This document shows, piece after piece, positions 61,022 to 64,000 of a DNA stretch of 64,000 nt. The stretch covers positions 40,681-104,680 of the forward strand of contig CALWHE010000004.1 in assembly GCA_944380295.1 (NCBI GenBank), written 5' to 3'. Within the stretch, counting starts at the first letter, position 1. Each line of letters starts with the position of its first letter. The DNA comes from an uncultured Christensenellaceae bacterium. GTDB taxonomy: Bacteria > Bacillota > Clostridia > Christensenellales > UBA3700. Made by a program: the position numbers and the translations under genes. Below the pieces are notes generated by a model, which was given only the letters and a program-made list of their open reading frames with translations, did not search any database and had not been told where the DNA came from.

Positions 61022-61699
61022 TCACTTTAACGGTTTGAGGCGCGGCTTATTGCCGCCGCGGGGGTATTTTTCCGGGGTGGGACGCACTTTTTCTATCACG
61101 ATCAGGCGGCGTTCTTCCCCCGTGGGCAGGGAGTAAGAGAGGACGTTTTTTGCCCTTCCGCCCAAAACTTGCAGCGCCTTTTGCGCCTCTTCGAGCTCCT
61201 GCTCCGCCAGGGGGCCTTTGTAAGCGATCAGCTCTCCGCCCTCGCGCAAAAGCGGCAGGCAATATTCCGCCAAAGTGGCAAGTTCCGCCACGCCGCGCGC
61301 GGTGACGGCGTCGAACGCGCCCCTGTTTTGCCGGCACATGTCTTCCGCGCGCATATGCACGGCGCGGCAGTTGTCCAGTTCCAAAAGAGCGCAGGCGGCG
61401 TTTATGAACGCCACCTTTTTCTCCGTGGCGTCCACGCCGGTGAAGGCGCAGTCCGGGCGCGCCAGCGCCAGCGGAATGAGCGGCAGTCCCGCTCCGCTGC
61501 CCACGTCGCACACCTTGGCGCCGTGCGGCAACAAGGGTGCGGCAAAGAGGCTGTCGTAAAAGTGCTTGGAGCGCACTTCCCGCGCCTGCGTGAGGGCGGT
61601 GAGATTGTATTTTTCGTTTTCCTGCTGCAAAAAGAGCCGGAAGCGCTCCAACTTTTCTCCGTTTGCGAGCGCCGCAAGATCTTTTTCAAGCTCACTCAT
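61022..61699 (-). CDS. rsmG: 16S rRNA (guanine527-N7)-methyltransferase RsmG
   Basis: A SAM-dependent methyltransferase (225 residues) that modifies G527 of 16S rRNA; loss gives low-level streptomycin resistance in relatives. SAM motif: VCDVGSGAGLPLIPLAL; downstream VTARGVAELATLAEYCLPLL and GELIAYKGPLAEQE. I use ATG 61699 (MSELEKDLAAL), with AGAAGGGA upstream; a TTG further up is unlikely. It overlaps mnmG by 8 bases, the usual mnmG-rsmG pairing. Confidence 0.94.
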   Translation of the reverse strand: MSELEKDLAALANGEKLERFRLFLQQENEKYNLTALTQAREVRSKHFYDSLFAAPLLPHGAKVCDVGSGAGLPLIPLALARPDCAFTGVDATEKKVAFINAACALLELDNCRAVHMRAEDMCRQNRGAFDAVTARGVAELATLAEYCLPLLREGGELIAYKGPLAEQELEEAQKALQVLGGRAKNVLSYSLPTGEERRLIVIEKVRPTPEKYPRGGNKPRLKPLK

Positions 61700-63548
61700 C
61701 TTCCCTTCTCCCGGCAAGGTGCACCATCAGCACGGTTATGTCCGCCGGCGAAACGCCGGAGATACGCGCCGCCTGTCCCAGATCGAGCGGGCGGATCTTG
61801 TCCAGTTTTTGCCTGGCTTCCAGCCTCAGCCCGTGCATGTTGAGATAGTCCAGATCGGGCGGCAATGCGCGGCTTGCCATCTTTTTTTCCCGCTCGATCG
61901 CCGCGCGCTGTTTTTCCATATATCCGGAGTAACGGCAGGAGGTGATAAGCTCTCCCAGCACCCTTTCGTCGCAGCCTTCCCAATCGGGAAAAAAGCGCCT
62001 GACCACGCTTGTGTTGCAGCCCGTGCGCTTGAAGAGCTGCTCATAAGAATAAGTGCCCGCGCCGCCTTCTTTTATCTCCGTCAAAAAGGCGTCGGAGAGC
62101 GCCTTGGGCGCGAATTTGGCAAGCAGGGGTGAAAAAAGTTCAAATTCTTTGCGCTTTTTTTCCAGCTTTTCCCAGCGCTTGTCGTCCACCAGTCCCGCCG
62201 CTCTGCCCTTGGGCGTGAGGCGCATGTCCGCGTTTTCCTGCCGCAAATGCAGGCGGTGTTCCGCGCGCGCCGTCATCATGCGATAAGGCTCATTGGTGCC
62301 CTTGGTGACCAGATCGTCTATCAAAACGCCGATATACGCTTCGTCGCGGCTCAGCACCAGCGGCTCTTTTTCCCTCAGCCAAAGAGAGGCGTTCAGCCCC
62401 GCCATTATGCCCTGCGCGGCTGCCTCTTCATAGCCTGAACTGCCGTTTATCTGTCCCGCCGTATAAAGCCCCTGCACGCCCTTCACCTGCAAGGTGGGCA
62501 AAAGGCGCGTGCTGTCTATGCAATCGTATTCTATCGCGTAAGCATAGCGCACGATGCGCGCCCTCTCCAAACCCGTCACGGTGTGATACATCTCCTCCTG
62601 CACGTCGAAAGGCAGAGAAGAAGAAAGGCCCTGCGCGTAAACTTCATGCGTAAAGGCGCTTTCCGGCTCCAAAAAGATCTGGTGGCGCTCCTTGTCCGCA
62701 AAGCGCATCACTTTGTCTTCTATCGAAGGGCAGTATCGCGGCCCCGTGCTCTTTATCGTGCCGTTATAAAGGGGCGAACGATGGATATTGCGCATGATAA
62801 CGTCTTTGGTGGCTTGTGTGGTGTATGTGAGATAGCACTTTGCCGTGCTCTCCACCTTGCCTTCCGTCATAAAAGAGAAGGGGTAAACGTCCTCTCCCTC
62901 CTGCTCCTGCATGCGGGAGTAGTCCACCGTTCTGCCGTCCAGCCGCGCCGGAGTGCCCGTCTTAAAGCGCCGCACGTCCAAGCCCAGCGAGATGAGGTTT
63001 TCCGTCAGCAAGGTGGCGGCGGCAAAGCCGGAAGGTCCGCTCTCCTTTTTCCACTCGCCCGTGATGATGTCCGCATTGAGATAAACGCCCGTGGCGACCA
63101 CCGCCGCCCGCGCGGAATAAACGTCGCCCAACGCGGTTTTAACGCCGCACACCGCGCCGTTTTTTGTCAAGATCTCCGCCGCTTCCGCCTGCAAGATGTC
63201 CAAGTTTTCCTGCTCTTCCAGCGTGCGCTTCATGTTGAGGTGGTATTTTATCTTGTCCGACTGCGCGCGCAAAGAATGCACCGCCTCTCCCTTGCCGCTG
63301 TTGAGCATGCGCATTTGCAGCGCGGTGGCGTCCGCGTTCAGTCCCATCTGACCGCCCAGCGCGTCTATCTCCCGCACCAAATGCCCCTTTGCCGTGCCGC
63401 CTATCGAGGGATTGCACGCCATATAGGCGATGGCGTCGGGAGTGAGGGTCATCATCAGCGTGCGCAAGCCCGTGCGCGCCAAGGCGAGCGCCGCTTCCAC
63501 GCCCGCATGTCCTCCGCCGATAACAATTGCGTCGTAAACCTTTTCCAT
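61692..63548 (-). CDS. mnmG: tRNA uridine-5-carboxymethylaminomethyl synthesis enzyme MnmG (GidA)
   Basis: An FAD protein (618 residues) that with MnmE modifies the wobble uridine of several tRNAs. Visible: AIVIGGGHAGVEAALALAR (dinucleotide-binding), MACNPSIGGTAKGHLVREID, FKTGTPARLDGRT and INGSSGYEEAAAQG. I choose the ATG at 63548 (MEKVYDAI); another ATG six bases upstream falls within the -10 region. There is no ribosome site; TGC-TATAAT ends 7 bases before this ATG. mnmE, its partner, is not visible. Confidence 0.94.
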   Translation of the reverse strand: MEKVYDAIVIGGGHAGVEAALALARTGLRTLMMTLTPDAIAYMACNPSIGGTAKGHLVREIDALGGQMGLNADATALQMRMLNSGKGEAVHSLRAQSDKIKYHLNMKRTLEEQENLDILQAEAAEILTKNGAVCGVKTALGDVYSARAAVVATGVYLNADIITGEWKKESGPSGFAAATLLTENLISLGLDVRRFKTGTPARLDGRTVDYSRMQEQEGEDVYPFSFMTEGKVESTAKCYLTYTTQATKDVIMRNIHRSPLYNGTIKSTGPRYCPSIEDKVMRFADKERHQIFLEPESAFTHEVYAQGLSSSLPFDVQEEMYHTVTGLERARIVRYAYAIEYDCIDSTRLLPTLQVKGVQGLYTAGQINGSSGYEEAAAQGIMAGLNASLWLREKEPLVLSRDEAYIGVLIDDLVTKGTNEPYRMMTARAEHRLHLRQENADMRLTPKGRAAGLVDDKRWEKLEKKRKEFELFSPLLAKFAPKALSDAFLTEIKEGGAGTYSYEQLFKRTGCNTSVVRRFFPDWEGCDERVLGELITSCRYSGYMEKQRAAIEREKKMASRALPPDLDYLNMHGLRLEARQKLDKIRPLDLGQAARISGVSPADITVLMVHLAGRREDE

Positions 63549-63555
63549 ACGCATA

Positions 63556-63564
63556 ATTATAGCA
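63556..63564 (-). promoter_or_regulatory. Extended -10 promoter abutting mnmG (leaderless)
   Basis: On the minus strand TGC-TATAAT (63564-63556), 7 bases before the ATG at 63548; the -35 (TAGCTT) is poor. The expected start of transcription falls at the start codon. Confidence 0.6.
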
Positions 63565-63892
63565 TTTTGCCGCGCAAAAAGCTATCTTTCCGCACCGTCC
63601 GTTGCAAAAAGTAAAAAATCCGCCCGCGGCGCGCCTGCGTGCCGAAAAAACCGCCGGCTCCGCGCCGCTTTCCGGCGAGCCGCACTCCCCGCCGCGCGGT
63701 GCTTTTCTGCCGTGCCTCGCTGCCCTTCCCGTATTTTTTCTTTTGCGCCGCGGCTTTCCCGCCGCGCCCGTTTTCCGATATGCTTTCAGCTCCGCCGCGC
63801 CCTCCGCCCGGTTGGTTTGCTCCGCTCTGCGGTCTGCCGCGCCGTTCGTTTTACCTTGCTCTCAGTGCTGTCCCTCTTTTCGTTTCACTTAT

Positions 63893-64000
63893 CGCTCCGC
63901 CCCGCTTTTCGCTCCGCCTCGCTTCCCGCTCCGCCCCGCTTCCCGCTCTGCCTCGCTTCCCGCTCCGCCCCGCTTCCCGCTCTGCCTCGCTTCCCGCTCT
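63893..64000. repeat. 17-base tandem repeat at the window end
   Basis: Alternating CGCTTCCCGCTCTGCCT and CGCTTCCCGCTCCGCCC units (17 bases, about 34-base higher order) run to the window edge. The minus strand is almost purely purine with G-runs. 17 is not a multiple of three, so a protein repeat is unlikely. Between mnmG and here (63565-63892) I see only GC-rich sequence without a convincing gene. Confidence 0.75.

Overview
The window looks like a chromosomal segment of an anaerobic, spore-lineage Bacillota, probably a member of Clostridia. The evidence is a rubrerythrin, a germination-protease homologue next to rpsT, a spoVB-mazG operon, a SipW/TasA secretion locus, and consistent TTGNNN-17-TATAAT promoters (often with a TGn extension) plus AGGAGG ribosome sites. 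Base composition is GC-rich in genes and AT-rich in a few intergenic stretches. I cannot name the species. No transposase, phage gene, CRISPR array, rRNA or tRNA is visible.

Layout. 1-4 kb: inositol catabolism operon iolC-iolB-iolD-iolE on the minus strand, with iolE cut by the window edge. 4.2-14.1 kb: a plus-strand locus with a promoter, a short leader ORF and terminator, a small secreted protein, a SipW-type signal peptidase, a membrane protein and five TasA-like exported proteins, the last two extended by beta-helix-like repeats. 14.2-18.7 kb, minus strand: a membrane-anchored phosphoesterase, a CDF metal exporter and two paralogous YwaF-like membrane proteins. 19-21.3 kb: a surface GH51 arabinofuranosidase. 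21.3-22.45 kb: noncoding repeats. 22.45-28.7 kb: a fused ABC transporter, phosphoglucomutase, glutamate racemase and germination protease. 28.8-34.2 kb: rpsT, a GrpB-cytidine deaminase fusion, a NuoE-like protein, a DtxR/MntR-type regulator and leuCDB. 34.4-39 kb: a small unknown protein, a Ca2+/Na+ antiporter, a candidate small RNA, and ktrA-ktrB preceded by an unusual RpoA-CTD/WG-repeat protein. 39.3-44.4 kb: a secreted SH3-like protein, a GH30 lipoprotein, a nitrilase-like pseudoenzyme and an ATP-grasp protein. 44.5-48.5 kb: the spoVB-mazG-dus-trmL operon.

48.5-64 kb appears to be the replication-origin neighbourhood. DnaA boxes and an AT-rich stretch lie at 48.6-48.8 kb, followed by dnaN, gyrB, gyrA, a PCC-domain protein, a CNNM transporter with an attenuator-like leader, and rubrerythrin. 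Beyond a repeat cluster lie recF, rsmG and mnmG on the opposite strand. No dnaA is present between the origin-like region and dnaN. The dnaN-rubrerythrin block is bounded by large composite inverted repeats (48.8-49.8 and 59.0-59.9 kb), a plausible substrate for inversion.

The most unusual features are the modular hairpin arrays whose stems differ completely between copies yet stay paired, several apparently leaderless genes with the -10 box 5-7 bases before the ATG, two short leader ORFs overlapping terminators, and two unusual fusion proteins.
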